NCBI RefSeq assembly: GCF_009730915.1
Contig: NW_024086423.1
Coordinates: forward strand, 107,525-171,524
Direction: 5' to 3'
Source of the DNA: Dioscorea cayenensis subsp. rotundata
Lineage: Eukaryota; Streptophyta; Magnoliopsida; Dioscoreales; Dioscoreaceae
Length of the DNA: 64,000 nucleotides
Shown: piece by piece, positions 1-11,097 of the stretch
Layout of the letters: each line of letters starts with the position of its first letter
How positions within the stretch are numbered: position 1 is the stretch's first letter
Program-made: the position numbers and the translations under genes
The notes under the pieces: generated by a model
What the model was told of the DNA's origin: nothing
The model's database searches: none
What the model saw: only the letters and a program-made list of their open reading frames with translations

Positions 1-2817
1 ATTCACTCCAACAAGCAGATCCAGGGAAACTAGAGCCGGATATAAGAAGGTCCGACATTTCTTTACATGCTATTATGATTAGAAGACAATTTCTTGGTTC
101 ACACATCTCAAACCTTTTGTGAACTTTTGATGCTTGTGTCTCATAATTCTCAATAATATCTAGATTTACAAGCTGCATCTCATTCTGGTTCTTCACGTAG
201 TGTTCTGTTTGTCATCATAGAACGTGTCTCTACCTTCGGCGGTGGAACTAGAACTAAAAGTTAAGGGGTGCTGACTTCAATCCAAAAAATAATATTAAAA
301 AAATATATTCATTTAAAATTGAGATTATAATAATTAATATTTTGAAAAATAGGGAATATGCATAATGACTATTACTATGAGGTAGTAGTTGAATCTTTCA
401 GCTTTGCATATTTTAAAATCCTACCAAAATGAAAACACCTGTTGTTCAATGTAGCATACCATTATATTATTTAACCATTTATCTCCCTTCATCTCCTATC
501 TTATTGTACAATCGAACTCGGTTTTGATAATATTCATTGCTAAAAAGGCCTTTTCAATTGATGCTATTGCCACAAGTAAGATTATAACCTATTCAATAAG
601 GTGATAAACCAGTTGAAAAACCAAATGCTTTCGCTTTCAACTAGTTTCGCATAAAAAATTCAAAACTTCTTCTAACATCATAAATGCGGGTGTAAAATTG
701 TTTGTTTAGAAATTAAAGATTTTATTTAGAAAGAAACATCATAATAAATTTTAACAAGGTGAAGTAGCCTACTATAGTAAAATCTAAAATAAAATAAATC
801 TCACGGTGTGCAAGTCTTAATTAAGACTTGCCCCGCCCCTGTCTGCCTTCGATCCCTTGAGATAAAATGATGGAATCACTTGATGGTGGTTTCTGATTGC
901 CTTTTGATAAATGATGGAATCACTTGATGGTTGTTTCTTATTGTTATTATTTCTATTGTCAGCATTCATTTTGATATTGACTGTTAATCTCTTACATTAT
1001 CCTGCTTAATATGTATTCTCGAAGTTTAATACACTTGTAATCTATCAAGTGTTAATTTTGTTTTGACATAAATGCACCCATGTATTCATATGCTGACAAT
1101 ATGCCGACATGCAAGTCGACGTGATGCAGAACTGCAGAAGTTCCCACGTGTGTAGGCAGACTGGCTAGTTAATTAGTATGTGTAAACTAATTGGTTCATT
1201 ATCACTGAGAAGCCCTCCTTATCTTGTAGGAGATTTAGTAGCACATAAATTAATTAATTTTCAAACACTGACGCAGCTGGAAGGTGGATGCTGTCCGAGT
1301 GATTGCCACTAAGGCTTTAACTGCATTTATAAAGACAAACTTCCTTACTTAGCCCATTTTATTGGTCAATTTATCCTTTTTCATGGTTTTATATCAGATT
1401 TGTGTTGGACATTTATGGAGCGGAGGCAAGAAAAGAGAAGGAAGCTGTTATATCCAAAATTCCTCTGTTTATTCCAAAGGTGACTATTTTCTGCTATATA
1501 TTTCTATATTTAGTGCTGTCTTCTATGAGATGGTGCAAATTTTAAGAATGTTACTTTGATAGGTGCCACAACAGAGAAATGGTGAGGAATGTGGTATCTT
1601 TGTTCTCTACTTCATATATCTGTTTGTCCAGAATGCACCTACGAGTTTCTCTCTGGATGGTTATCCATATTTTGTAAGTTAGTCTCTAATGATGAAGTGC
1701 CTATTTATCATTCTTTAGTTTAAAAATAAATTTATATTGTTAACATTGAATTTTTTTTTCTTTCCTTTTGTTCTGCAGCTCAAGGAAGATTGGTTTGCTC
1801 CAGATGACCTAGAAAGCTTTCGAAAGAAAATCCACTCTTTTGAATGTAGGTTTGAAATTCTTTAGTTACTTTTGTTTATTCTCATCTATGACTTGCATGC
1901 TACTGGTTAAAACATATGACCTACTTTAGTGAAGCAAATAATATGCTGCCACCTTGCAGCATGAAAAAGACAAAGCGAATAATCTTTTGTGACCCTTTCA
2001 ACAAATAATATAAGGCCCACTTAATATTGTTTCAATTTCTGATCGTTTTTTTCCCAAAAATTAATTCCATCAACCCAAAGCTTCAACTTAACAACCATTT
2101 TATCTGTTTCCTCGAAACAGCCCAAATGCAGCCTATCAAGCTCACTCAAACTGATCCTAACTTCGGAATTCTGATACCTTACATAAGAAAATACATATTC
2201 TGCGTTGCAACCAAATGTGTATATACACTTGCACTGTCTTGTTTGGGAACTCGACCTAACATACTTTTTCATGATTATATTTGATGGGCAATCAGGTAGT
2301 AAGAACATTGAATCTGATACTCGTCAGCAAAGGCATTTGGGGGGATCAGATTTATATGGTCTAACCCCTGAATGCAGAGAAGCTGTTTCCTCATCTGAGT
2401 CCCAAAATGTGGTTACAAAAAAAGAATGGGCCTTGGTGCCAGGGTGAGTTTTCTCATTACTAACCTGTTTTTGATTTTCAACATAGAAAATACAGTCAGA
2501 ACATGCTTTTACTTGGCCGTTTTATTTACAGACAAAATTTTTTTGACAATTGTTCATTTATAGTTTCTCGATTAGCTGTCTAAATTACCTGATGTCTATA
2601 ATTTATGTTTCTATGTTATTCTTGCTTCTCTATATAATTTAGATCTACCTGCCAACCTGCCCGTTTATTATGTCAATGCCAAAGCAGCCAAACCATAATG
2701 TCAAATGATAATTTCTATTGATACGAAAAATCAAGTTTATGCCAACACATACCATTCCACTATTAATATTCCTCTTGTTTCTGCAGGAGCAATGGAATGA
2801 TCGTAGACATCCAATGA
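1..2817 (+). CDS. Ulp1-type (C48) SUMO protease-like gene, 3' part (copy 1)
   Basis: The gene enters from the left edge, so its start and catalytic His exon lie outside the window. Exons read as <1-49, 1398-1479, 1563-1673, 1779-1845, 2296-2443 and 2787-2817, all with GT-AG borders and matching phase. The first exon ends in LEPDIRR; the third holds PQQRNGEECGIFVLYF, the catalytic-Cys motif of C48 cysteine proteases that cleave SUMO/ubiquitin-like conjugates; the fourth reads LKEDWFAPDDLESFRKKI. The last two exons add a polar tail of about 60 residues ending VDIQ-stop. The intact relative at 15.6-17.9 kb has the same exon sizes (82, 111 and 67 nt) but a much shorter tail. It resembles the small plant ULP-like proteins rather than the large OTS/ESD4 types. 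Family call is confident; substrate is unknown. Confidence 0.82.
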
Positions 2818-3502
2818 TGCACAGACTAAACTAACCTTTGTCAATATAAGCGGCAAAAGTGACAGGCATTGAATACCCCCCTTCTTGTTCCGACCTAAGT
2901 TCGTTCGTCTCAATTAGTAGACAATCATTCAGCGTATTTGTTCGAGCGGTGAACATCGCCATTCTTTTCATGTTGTTTCCCACTGGAGTTTGTTTGTTTG
3001 TCTACAAGATCACTGATTGAATTACAGTAACAGAAGATTGAATCAACAGATAGAATACGAAACTGCCTATCCTTTTCGTTGTTAAATGTCAAATATTACT
3101 AGTACAGATTAAACATTTCTTACATGTTTGATTAATGGATTTCCAACCAGTTCATGCTGAATACTGTAATACTGTGAGACCCTTGGTTTATTGTACATTG
3201 GTCTGTAATTCCAGGATTTATATCAGAATATATGAAGCAGCACTAGCAATCAACAGCTAACTTCAATTTACATGCCTGTCTTTTGTCTGATGTGATAAAC
3301 TTCAGCAGGAAAAAAGATACTCACAGCCTGTGTTTATCACTGTGACATTTTTTTTTCCAGTGATGAACAAATAAAAAATGGCCTGCTTAATTATTAAATT
3401 AGTAATAATGCTTAATTATTAATCTTGTGTGAAGATGCTAATAATGGTTGTTTATTTTGTTATTTAGGTTAAGTTTGGCTTGATGGGACAGACTATAACC
3501 TG
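2818..3502. other. 3' flank of ULP copy 1
   Basis: No gene is seen here. Around 3015-3060 the sequence resembles one unit of the 195-bp repeat found behind the intact ULP copy (shared word AACAGATAGAAT and similar flanks), so this is likely the single-unit ancestral form of that 3' region. Confidence 0.45.
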
Positions 3503-3577
3503 TGTTGGAAATATAGTGACACATCGGTTATGTGATTGAAGTGTAATGGGTTTATATATAGGTATAGGGTTGAGCTA
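3503..3577 (+). repeat. Truncated LTR fragment related to the solo LTR at 13.9 kb
   Basis: The stretch begins TGTTGGAAATATAGT and continues with ACACATCGGTTATGTGA and ATGGGTTTATATATAG, matching the first ~75 bp of the solo LTR at 13874. It then departs from it and has no matching 3' end, so it is a truncated or diverged copy. Confidence 0.6.
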
Positions 3578-4019
3578 ATGCACAATTAATGCATCATAGT
3601 ACCTAGCACAATGTCTTTATTTAGAAAGGCAAAATGACGTAGAGAGAATCGAGGTAAGTGTCCGTACTCATCTCTGTGATTTTTGGTTTATGTTTCCAAT
3701 TTTCTCCTTTTCTCCTCTAGTGGTTGCATATATGAGTTTATTTACTTTTTTTTTATGTGGATCTTGCAAAACATTTTGATCTTTACTTTTGTATATTGTG
3801 TCTTGTGTTTATTTACTGATCTTCACTTATTTTCCTCTCTTTTTGCATATCAGTTGTGATGTTGTGCTTTAGGGCAGAAACAGAAAAAATGGAAGTGGTT
3901 TGGGCAGTGCTTTTAACTTGAAGTGTGTTTCATTTTGGTTAGAGTGTTTGTTGCTCTGGTTTAGAAGAAATATCAATCTTCTCCATTTAGAATGTTGTAT
4001 AAGCTATGAAGCATCACAG

Positions 4020-4140
4020 ATACTCAACACAACATGACATGAAACGGGCACTGTGACACGCAACACAACATGACATGACACAGGCACTGCGACACGGTAA
4101 TTATTAAAAAATAAAGACATGGGTACGACAAGACACGGCA
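4020..4140. repeat. Short imperfect local repeat (CACAACATGACATGA)
   Basis: CAACACAACATGACATGA occurs twice within about 40 bp, followed both times by a GGCACTG(C/T)GACAC word. It is a small degenerate tandem array in the flank of the broken ULP copy; nothing suggests coding or a regulatory role. Confidence 0.5.
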
Positions 4141-4754
4141 ATAAAAAATATTTTAAATATATATCTATTAAGTAAAATATTTATTGTAAATGCAAATATT
4201 TATATTTTCCATACTTAAGGTTATTTGTTTTATAATTTATTTTGATTTTGATTTTATTATGTATGTTAGAAATCATATATGCTTATTTGATGAGAAGAAA
4301 AATAGACCCATTAGCACAGATCATACATCTGTGTTACAAACAATCAACGGCGAGGATCATCCCGGCTTTTAAAGAAAAAACCCTAGATCTTAAAAAAAAG
4401 CCTTCGGCTCCAAGGTGAGAGCTCGTCTCATAGCCGTCTTCCTTTATTTCCCATAACTATCTTCCTCCGCTCCACCTCTCATCACCTCCCTTCCTCTTTT
4501 TTCTAATCCCCCGCAAGCCTTGGCAAAGCCCACAACCCCTATAGACACAAGCCCAAGACCCAGCTAAGGCCCCAACTTCCTTGATCTTCCAAAAAAGGAG
4601 ATGGTGATGAAGTCAATGAGGGCTTTGACCGCGATGGTGGCAAGAGCGTCGAACTTCATGTCTAGCTGTGTTGACGGCATGCCTGTGTTGGACACCGGCG
4701 CAACACCAGTACGTCTTTGATGTGAGGGAAAATAGATGAGAAGGAAAGAAAATT

Positions 4755-5051
4755 ACTCCATCTGTCCCATTGTAAGTGTCCACTCTTATAAGCTTTTAAT
4801 TTCCCAAATTATCTGTCCACCTAACTAATTTAAGTGCTAATTTCTAAATTTAACTTTACTTATCTATTTAAATATATTGTTTTCTACCACTATTGTTTTA
4901 AATGCACAGTCTTAGTGGATGGAAGCTAAATGATGGGTACAATGGAAAAGTAAGCTAAATGTTTGTGAAATTTTGATTCCGACTACTTTTTTTTACCCTT
5001 TGTGAAATGATTAAGGTGGACACTTATGATGGGATGGACCGACAGAGGGAG
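4755..5051. mobile_element. Stowaway-like MITE
   Basis: The 297-bp element starts CTCCATCTGTCCCATTGTAA and ends ATGGGACGG-like / CGACAGAGGGAG in inverted orientation, flanked on both sides by TA. Subterminal inverted words AAGTGTCCAC and GTGGACACTT pair as well. TA target duplications and CTCCNTC termini are typical of Tc1/mariner-derived Stowaway MITEs. It is non-coding. Confidence 0.8.
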
Positions 5052-5680
5052 TAAAAGATAGAAATTTGATTTAGTGCATTACTTGGGTCAAGACAATAAA
5101 ATTGATAGATAATGCTCATCTTCTTCACCATTGTTCTCTTAACTTTTATTTGGCATCAATCTTCCAAATACTGGGAAACAAACATGGAATGTGGAGTTTT
5201 ATTATTAGTTTAATAAATTTCCTTTTAGGTTATGATTTTTGTAGGCATCTCACCCTTATGATTGTGATGTTTTTCTTGCCATTTTTTCTTTTGTTTAATT
5301 GCATCCAGAGTGTTTACCACAACCTCTTCTATTCTCTTTTTTTTTTTGTGACAATTAAATTAAGGATTTGCACGAGTATAGTGAAGAATGTGAATTATGA
5401 ACAATTTCCCTTTCAAGCAAGGCACAGTACAAGCAATCTACAAGCAATTGAGGCACTTGCCAAGTCTTTTATTTTTTTTATTTTATTTTTTTTTATAGTA
5501 TAGTTACTATTAGGTGTCCTACAAGGAAAGCGGATGAGCAGTTAAGTAACTCTGGAAGTCAAGCCTTTTCCTTCCTTGATTTAGTTCCTTAACACAAGCA
5601 ATCTCAAAGTCTTCAAACTAGCCGACTTTCATGTTCAAATGATCTGGAGAAGCTAAACATCATTATATTTGAGTCCCACT

Positions 5681-5830
5681 TTTGGTATATGGGAAAGTAA
5701 ACTTTGCAGAGAAGTAAAGCTTGTGAAAGACTTTCACAAGTTAGATTTTAATATGAACTATGTAAAGTAATAGTTTTTATGCAATTACTTTCCCTTTGAA
5801 CAGGGAAAATGATTCATAGGGGAGAGGGTG
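5681..5830. mobile_element. Possible hAT-type MITE or end of the inserted block
   Basis: GGGAAAGTAA near 5690 pairs with TTACTTTCCC near 5798, and GTGAAAGACTTTCAC lies between as an internal palindrome. A diverged version of the same words (GGAAAGTAATTG, AAGTCTTTCACTGCAAAG) occurs at 11.03-11.08 kb, at the other edge of the inserted DNA. It may be a small MITE or the left end of a larger element; I could not find a clear target duplication. Confidence 0.35.
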
Positions 5831-6136
5831 TGAAAAGGGTTATATAGTGGCTGTGAAAATGTGAGACAAGTGAAATTCCAATACTACCCCCTTATTTAAG
5901 TAAAAAAAATTTCTTTATCTTTTCTTGTCTTTGAAAACCATAAAGCAAAACTTCTCCGCTTTTCTTTCATTTCCAAAATCTTAGGGCAAGAGGGATCACT
6001 CCTTAGATCTTTTCTTATATTTTTCTTACTTTTTCAATATTTTTTTTTGTGGTGATACTTGTTTTTTGTTATTTTTTTGCCTTTTTGGAATAGGATTTTG
6101 GTTTTATGTATGTTTTTAATGAGTTCATTTAATGTA

Positions 6137-6387
6137 CTTCCTCCATTCCTTTTTATCTGTCATGGTTAACCGAATCTCACTTACCAAGAAATTTAGTTAT
6201 TTCACAAATTTTTATAAAAAATTACTTATCTTTTCAAAATTACCCCTAATTTATATTTTCACATTTCTCTCTTATATTTAATTCCAAGAAGAGAGTTGAA
6301 TATAGTGTTAAGGGTAGTTTTAGAAAAAAAATATTAATAAATGCTTCTTAATGTTAGAAAATGACAGATAAAAAGGAACGGAGGGAG
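6137..6387. mobile_element. Stowaway-like MITE
   Basis: The 251-bp element has termini CTTCCTCCATTCCTTTTTAT and, inverted, CTCCCTCCGTTCCTTTTTAT, continuing into ATCTGTCAT on both sides, with TA flanking each end. No coding capacity. It lies in the DNA that splits the ULP pseudogene. Confidence 0.85.
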
Positions 6388-7119
6388 TACAAGGGTTTGG
6401 TGGTGGGATATTGACTTTTATATGGTTTTTGTTTTTGTTTTAAAATTTTAACTTGAGTGATCAAGGGCAAATTGAGAATGGATATAACTTTACATATAAA
6501 CTTATTCAAACCAAATGAAGGAATTAACTTTACATGCATTTCAAATACAATTTTCATTATACAATTTTCAGCACTAACAAGTTCCAATTTTTTAAATCTA
6601 CTGCCAGGTGAGCCATACAAGGATAGGGAATTTAACTTATGTTGATCTCTGGCTGATCATGATTCACATGCTATGAGGGATATCGACCCAATTGGGCCTT
6701 CTATTTCAGAGGTAGGAACTGGAACATCTTGTGATCCACATACCAGCATCACTATGGAACCAGCGCAGCTGGGCTTACTTATTGGCAAATCAATTTCAGA
6801 GACAATACAGAAATTACAGGAGAATTTTTCTGTTAATTCACCAAACAAACCAATCTAAAATGTATGCCGCTGTGCGGCCATATTTAAATATAATATGTAG
6901 GCTACAATGGTTATTTACAGGATTATGTATTTTACAGTTTATGTAAAAATTTTCAAGGATTTTAATGTATTTGTATGAGTATGTATATATTTTGTTATAG
7001 AGATGTAGTAATCTTTAATTTATTCCTGTTTTTGTATTTGTTTTGTTATATATTTATCTGAATGAATTTTAACAAGAAATACATGCAATGTACATAATTC
7101 AGTTACTTTAAATACATCA
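6388..7119. other. Unassigned DNA with a 61-codon ORF (6673-6858, +)
   Basis: Between the MITE and the virus-like segment there is one ORF with relatively even base composition, MRDIDPIGPSISEVGTG..., 61 codons. I do not recognise it. A 55-bp stretch at 6509-6563 (CCAAATGAAGGAATTAACTT...) recurs as a direct repeat at about 10946-11000 near the other end of the inserted block. The ORF lies where complementary-sense genes would be in a begomovirus-like arrangement, but I see no convincing match to them. Confidence 0.3.
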
Positions 7120-8257
7120 TTACACATAACCAATCCTTGTATTAATACCCAACTGTACAGAAGTGGTTCCTTCACTATACCAAGTACAATACAGAAGCAA
7201 TGCATTCTTCAATGTGTTGGTGTATTGCCCGGTCTTTATTTTAGTTTCATCACGGAACACTGATCATACCGGATACCTAGATGACAATTTAATATACCGC
7301 CGTATGTCTTCAATATACAAGGCACCTGGTTTATTGATTACAATTTTCTTCTTACAGATTAGGGAGTATCTTGATCTTAGGGATGACTTAATTAATGCAT
7401 CTGCTGTGTAGTTTTCACTAACATTAAATATATCCTTAAAATCTGGAAGTGTCATTCCTCGTGGTCTCATGTCTTTCACTACAAATACACTAAGAACGCC
7501 CTGTAGTAAATATCTTGACTTATCATCAACAACCATCATATTTTGTTCTGGCAATTTCATAACTTTAACAGTTCCGGTTAAATACAAGGATCTCAGCATT
7601 ATGATTGATTTCTCCCTCTCGTTATCTTTTATACCAAATGATGGTAAGCTGAGATAGTTTATTGACCTATTACCAGGTTTAACAAGGTTTGCACCGAATT
7701 TAATAGGTTTTGTAATATAATTGATTTTAGATCACAGTAATGGTTTTTTTGTGATGATCCCAGTCAGTAGCCCACGAGAGTGCTGACGTCTGCCGTAGAA
7801 CGGTTGTCTGTATGGATATTTGTTCTTCATATACAGGGTATTATACCAAAGCTAGTATATGGTTGTCTGTTCCTATAATACATATACATGTTAGGGAATG
7901 CCATCTCTGCATGTAATAATAACCGTTGGCTAGTAATTTATATAGGACTTATATAACACTGTTATTTGCGTAAATTATATGCTAAAGGCTAGTATTAATA
8001 GATATTAGTACCTACTATCCTGTACTACTTATTTTAATACAAAACTATTAGTACTAATGATATTTATTTACATAAACCCGGTTTATATGTACTCAAATGA
8101 AAGAGAGATTACTTACATTAGACTGTCGCCTGAGAAATAATTTCTCTATGCATCACGTGGTGGATCCCACAAACACTACGTACACAAGATTGATCCAACT
8201 TTAATTCAAAACTGACCAATCTGGCAATGCCATGTGGCGGTACGGAGCGGCCATCCG
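7120..8257 (-). pseudogene. Endogenous geminivirus-like segment: degraded coat protein and intergenic region
   Basis: The longest open piece (7264-7599, minus strand) reads like the middle of a geminivirus coat protein: VFVVKDMRPRGMTLPDF is followed by an IFNV block and an LRSRYSLI block at the family's spacing. Related residues continue in other frames down to a stop at 7120, and an Arg-rich stretch lies upstream near 7780-7830, also out of frame. Farther up, TGGGATCCAC (8159-8168, minus) is placed where begomovirus V2/pre-coat genes begin. GCGGCCATCCG (8247-8257) equals one arm of the conserved replication-origin hairpin, but the nick nonamer and the other arm are missing. Hairpin, V2-like start and coat protein fall in viral order and spacing. 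Several frame breaks and stops make it inactive. Endogenous geminiviral sequences are known from Nicotiana and Dioscorea. No Rep gene was found beyond the hairpin. Confidence 0.66.
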
Positions 8258-9760
8258 CAGCACACGTATAAAAATTTAAAAATAAAAATAAAATTTACAA
8301 TTATTTCATTTTTCTCTAAAGTAAGAGAAATATGTTGTGTCGACTGCAATTAAAAGGGTAATAATTGTGAATGTTTGTTATAATTTAAGCTATTAATCAT
8401 TCTCTTAATTTTTGTGATAAAAATCATAAATGATATTTATCATATGGAGATTTTAGATAATAATCAAGGTATTTAGGGGATGATTGTATGAAGAATTAAG
8501 GGGTGGATTAAGCCTAGTTTAAAATTTTGACAAATGCTCTTTTTATGGTTTAGTCCCTTTTTTTATATAAATATAGAGGTTAATTTAGATTAAGGTACTC
8601 CCACTACAAGTCTGCAACCTCGAAATAGCTTAATCTAGATTATGAGACATACAAAAATTTTTATCACATTTTTTTTTGTTATTAGAAATTTCAGTTGTTT
8701 CTTTTGCATCCTTAACTCATCACCCTTTTGTGAGCGAGTGCTTGTGGTTTTTTTTTCTTAATCTTTAACCTATTATTTTGTGATTTTTTAGGATAGCGTG
8801 TGTTTTTATAATAATGGAGATAACAATGATACAAATATAATACAAATGTCACCAATTAACTATAGTTAAATAATTTTTATATGTATTATTATTAAAAGTA
8901 TGAATTATCATATATTTTGGTTTGATTCTTGTGTTATTTAATTTTGTTCCAACAGTGTTATTATATTATATTTTATATATTATATTAAGTATTATGCAAT
9001 AGCTGCATTATAAGTTGAAAATGAAATTATATGGCTAATTAAATTAGTTTAAGCAACTGATGTTATTGAAGGCATTGTTGTTTTTTTGCTTTAATTGGCA
9101 AGTTTGGGTGGTCAATCAATTTGTTTTCTACTGGCAAATAAAGGTAGATTTTGGAGAATTAAATAGGCTAATTTAATAAAATATTGTGTTTTTTTAAATT
9201 ATATCCCAAAATACGCATTTCCATAATTATTTATAGAAATGCGCATTTTATATTTTTTTATTATTTTTTTAAATTAGCCGGTCCCATTGTGGTTTTTTAA
9301 TATTTAAATTTATTTTTTAAAAAAACTAAAGGCCTATTATTTTTTTAATATTAAGTTTTTATTTTTTAAAAAACTGCGGCCCGGTAGTTTTTAAATTAAA
9401 AATATTTTACATCCAAACCCTTATAATTTTCATTAATTTTTCTTATAACTTATTTTTTCTCACTTCTACTATATTATTTTTACTTTCACTAATTGTAACC
9501 GGCTGTTAATAATTTAAATAAATAATTTTAATATTTTTTCATTATAAGGGGTTGTTGGGATGAATTATTTGTGGCATATGGCACCTACCCCATTCATGAG
9601 AGCCATTGGATGAAATTGATCTTGGGCATCCATTTGTTAGGTGGAGGCCTATATAAACCCTCAAAGTTCCTTTTCTAAAACACACAAGTATTTCTATAAG
9701 AAAAAAATTATCAATAAAAAAACTACAATGACAAAAATTTTAAAGAAGAGCTTCTCTCTA
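8258..9760. other. AT-rich intergenic DNA
   Basis: About 1.5 kb of very AT-rich sequence with poly-T and poly-A tracts. No ORF, RNA gene or clear transposon end was recognised. Confidence 0.6.
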
Positions 9761-10146
9761 TATTTGGGTACTTATTTTAGAGTATAAAATTATGGCATAA
9801 TATAGGTATTATGGCATAAAAAAATATTCCACTTAGAGTGGAATATTTTCCCATTGCAAAAAGTCTCTCTCTTTTTTAATCCAGCCACCAGTCATCAATC
9901 TACTGACGGTCCGGCCAACCTCCGGCGATCAGCCACCGGTCTGGCCAGCCTCCGGAGACCGGCCACCAGTCCCCCGACGGTCCGGTCGTCGATCACCCAG
10001 TCCCCGTAATGTTTTTTTTTATTTTGTTAACCAAACACTAATTCTGTAAGAATAAAATATGCCATAATTTCTGTAATAATCACTTGCACTTCCTGCATAA
10101 TAAAATTATACCATTTTTTTATTTTACAGCCAAACATGCCCTAAAA
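9761..10146. mobile_element. Candidate MITE with GC-rich core
   Basis: The left flank word TATAAAATTATGGCATAATA and the right flank words ATGCCATAATTT and AATAAAATTATACC form long imperfect inverted repeats. The right end, inverted, reads AGGGCATGTTTGGCTGTAAA, the sort of end seen on hAT MITEs. The middle (about 9890-10005) is GC-rich and built from repeated CGGTCCGGCC / CAACCTCCGGCGA-like words, in sharp contrast to its surroundings. No target duplication was pinned down. Confidence 0.4.
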
Positions 10147-10579
10147 GGAATTAAAACAAAAAATCAAGGCGTTTTAGTGCCTTCCACTCTTAATCCTCCA
10201 TCTAAACACCCTTCAGTAATTTTTTTTTCTAATTAGCGGTTTATATTTACTAATAATAATTAATAATTTTTCAAATATAATCAAGGATTAATATTTCTTC
10301 AACTATTTTCAAATCTTTTAAATACATTAATAATATTAACATTAATTAATGGCCGGATGGGCTTTGAACAAGATTGGGCTTTTTATATTCAACATATTAT
10401 CTTCCTTTGAAATTCCACAAAGACAATCTTTCTGGATGTTCAGAGCAAGAAACAAAATATTTTTTTGCTAAACATGTTGAGAGCAACTCATCTTTCTTCC
10501 TTCTCTTCCCCATCCTTCTTCCTACCCAACCTCAGACTCCCTCCCACTCATCTCCTCCTCTTCTCTCCCCTTCTCTCCT

Positions 10580-10927
10580 TTGAGAGGCCCCTGCTACTCT
10601 TCTCTTCCATTGCTTCACCTCCCTAGACTCTTCACACCCACCTTTTCACCTCCTTCCTCTTGTTCTCTCTTTAGCTGGAATCCATTCATGGGGACTAACC
10701 CCAGACTTTCAGGAAAAGGTTTGCCATCACTTTCTTTTTCTGTTTTTCCATCAAGAAATTCCAAGTTTTGTGCTTTGTTGAACTGTCTTTATGGCTTCTC
10801 TTTTTGCAGTTTGGTTTAGTGCTGGGAATGGTGAGTTGCAGAGTAAAGAGATATTAGTTCAGCACTTGCTTGTTGGTGGAGATGACCTTCAGCTCTTGGT
10901 GGAGCTACAAAAACGGATTTCTGGAGG
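10580..10927 (+). pseudogene. Fragment of a rhodanese/PpiC-domain chloroplast protein gene (first two exons)
   Basis: A Ser/Leu/Pro-rich transit-peptide-like exon (about 10580-10714, ending GTNPRLSGK with a GT donor) is joined in phase to an exon at about 10810-10927 reading WFSAGNGELQSKEILVQHLL and then a DDLQLLVELQKRI block. EILVQHLL and the block after it match the start of the PpiC-type peptidyl-prolyl isomerase domain of plant chloroplast rhodanese/PpiC proteins (Arabidopsis At5g19370 type). The rest of the PpiC domain and the whole rhodanese domain are absent, and the expected start position reads TTG rather than ATG. It is a dead gene fragment inside the DNA that splits the ULP pseudogene, probably carried by a transposon. 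Confidence 0.6.
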
Positions 10928-11097
10928 TATTATTTGGTTGAATTACCAAATGAAGGAATTAACTTTACATGCATTTCAAATACAATTTTCATTATACATA
11001 CCAAATATTATGTTGTTACTTTGTATGGAAAGTAATTGTAGGAAAAGACTTTACTACTGCAAAAGTCTTTCACTGCAAAGCACTAAATGGCCCCTTG

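Larger units (their letters stand above)
3600..5680 (+). pseudogene. Upstream region and exon 1 remnant of a broken ULP-like gene (copy 3, left half)
   Basis: Stretches around 3870-4000, 5100-5470 and 5520-5680 align by eye with the promoter and exon 1 of the intact ULP gene (14.6-15.7 kb). Shared words include GTAACTCTGGA at the site matching codons 6-9, and CAAGGCACA and AATCTACAAGCA upstream. The position matching the start codon is changed (GCGGATGAGCAG against GATGGCAGAGGAGCA) and exon 1 soon drifts out of register. A Stowaway MITE sits within it. The continuation from intron 1 onward appears only at about 11.1 kb, so the gene was split by inserted DNA. No function is expected. Confidence 0.6.

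Noticed and set aside
5102-5503. 133-codon ORF with hydrophobic, Phe-rich product
   Set aside because: It is made by T-rich flanking DNA in the region matching the ULP upstream sequence; the matching region at 15.1-15.5 kb is not open.
8247-8280. Complete geminivirus origin hairpin
   Set aside because: Only one arm is present; the nonanucleotide and second arm are missing, so it cannot be called an origin.
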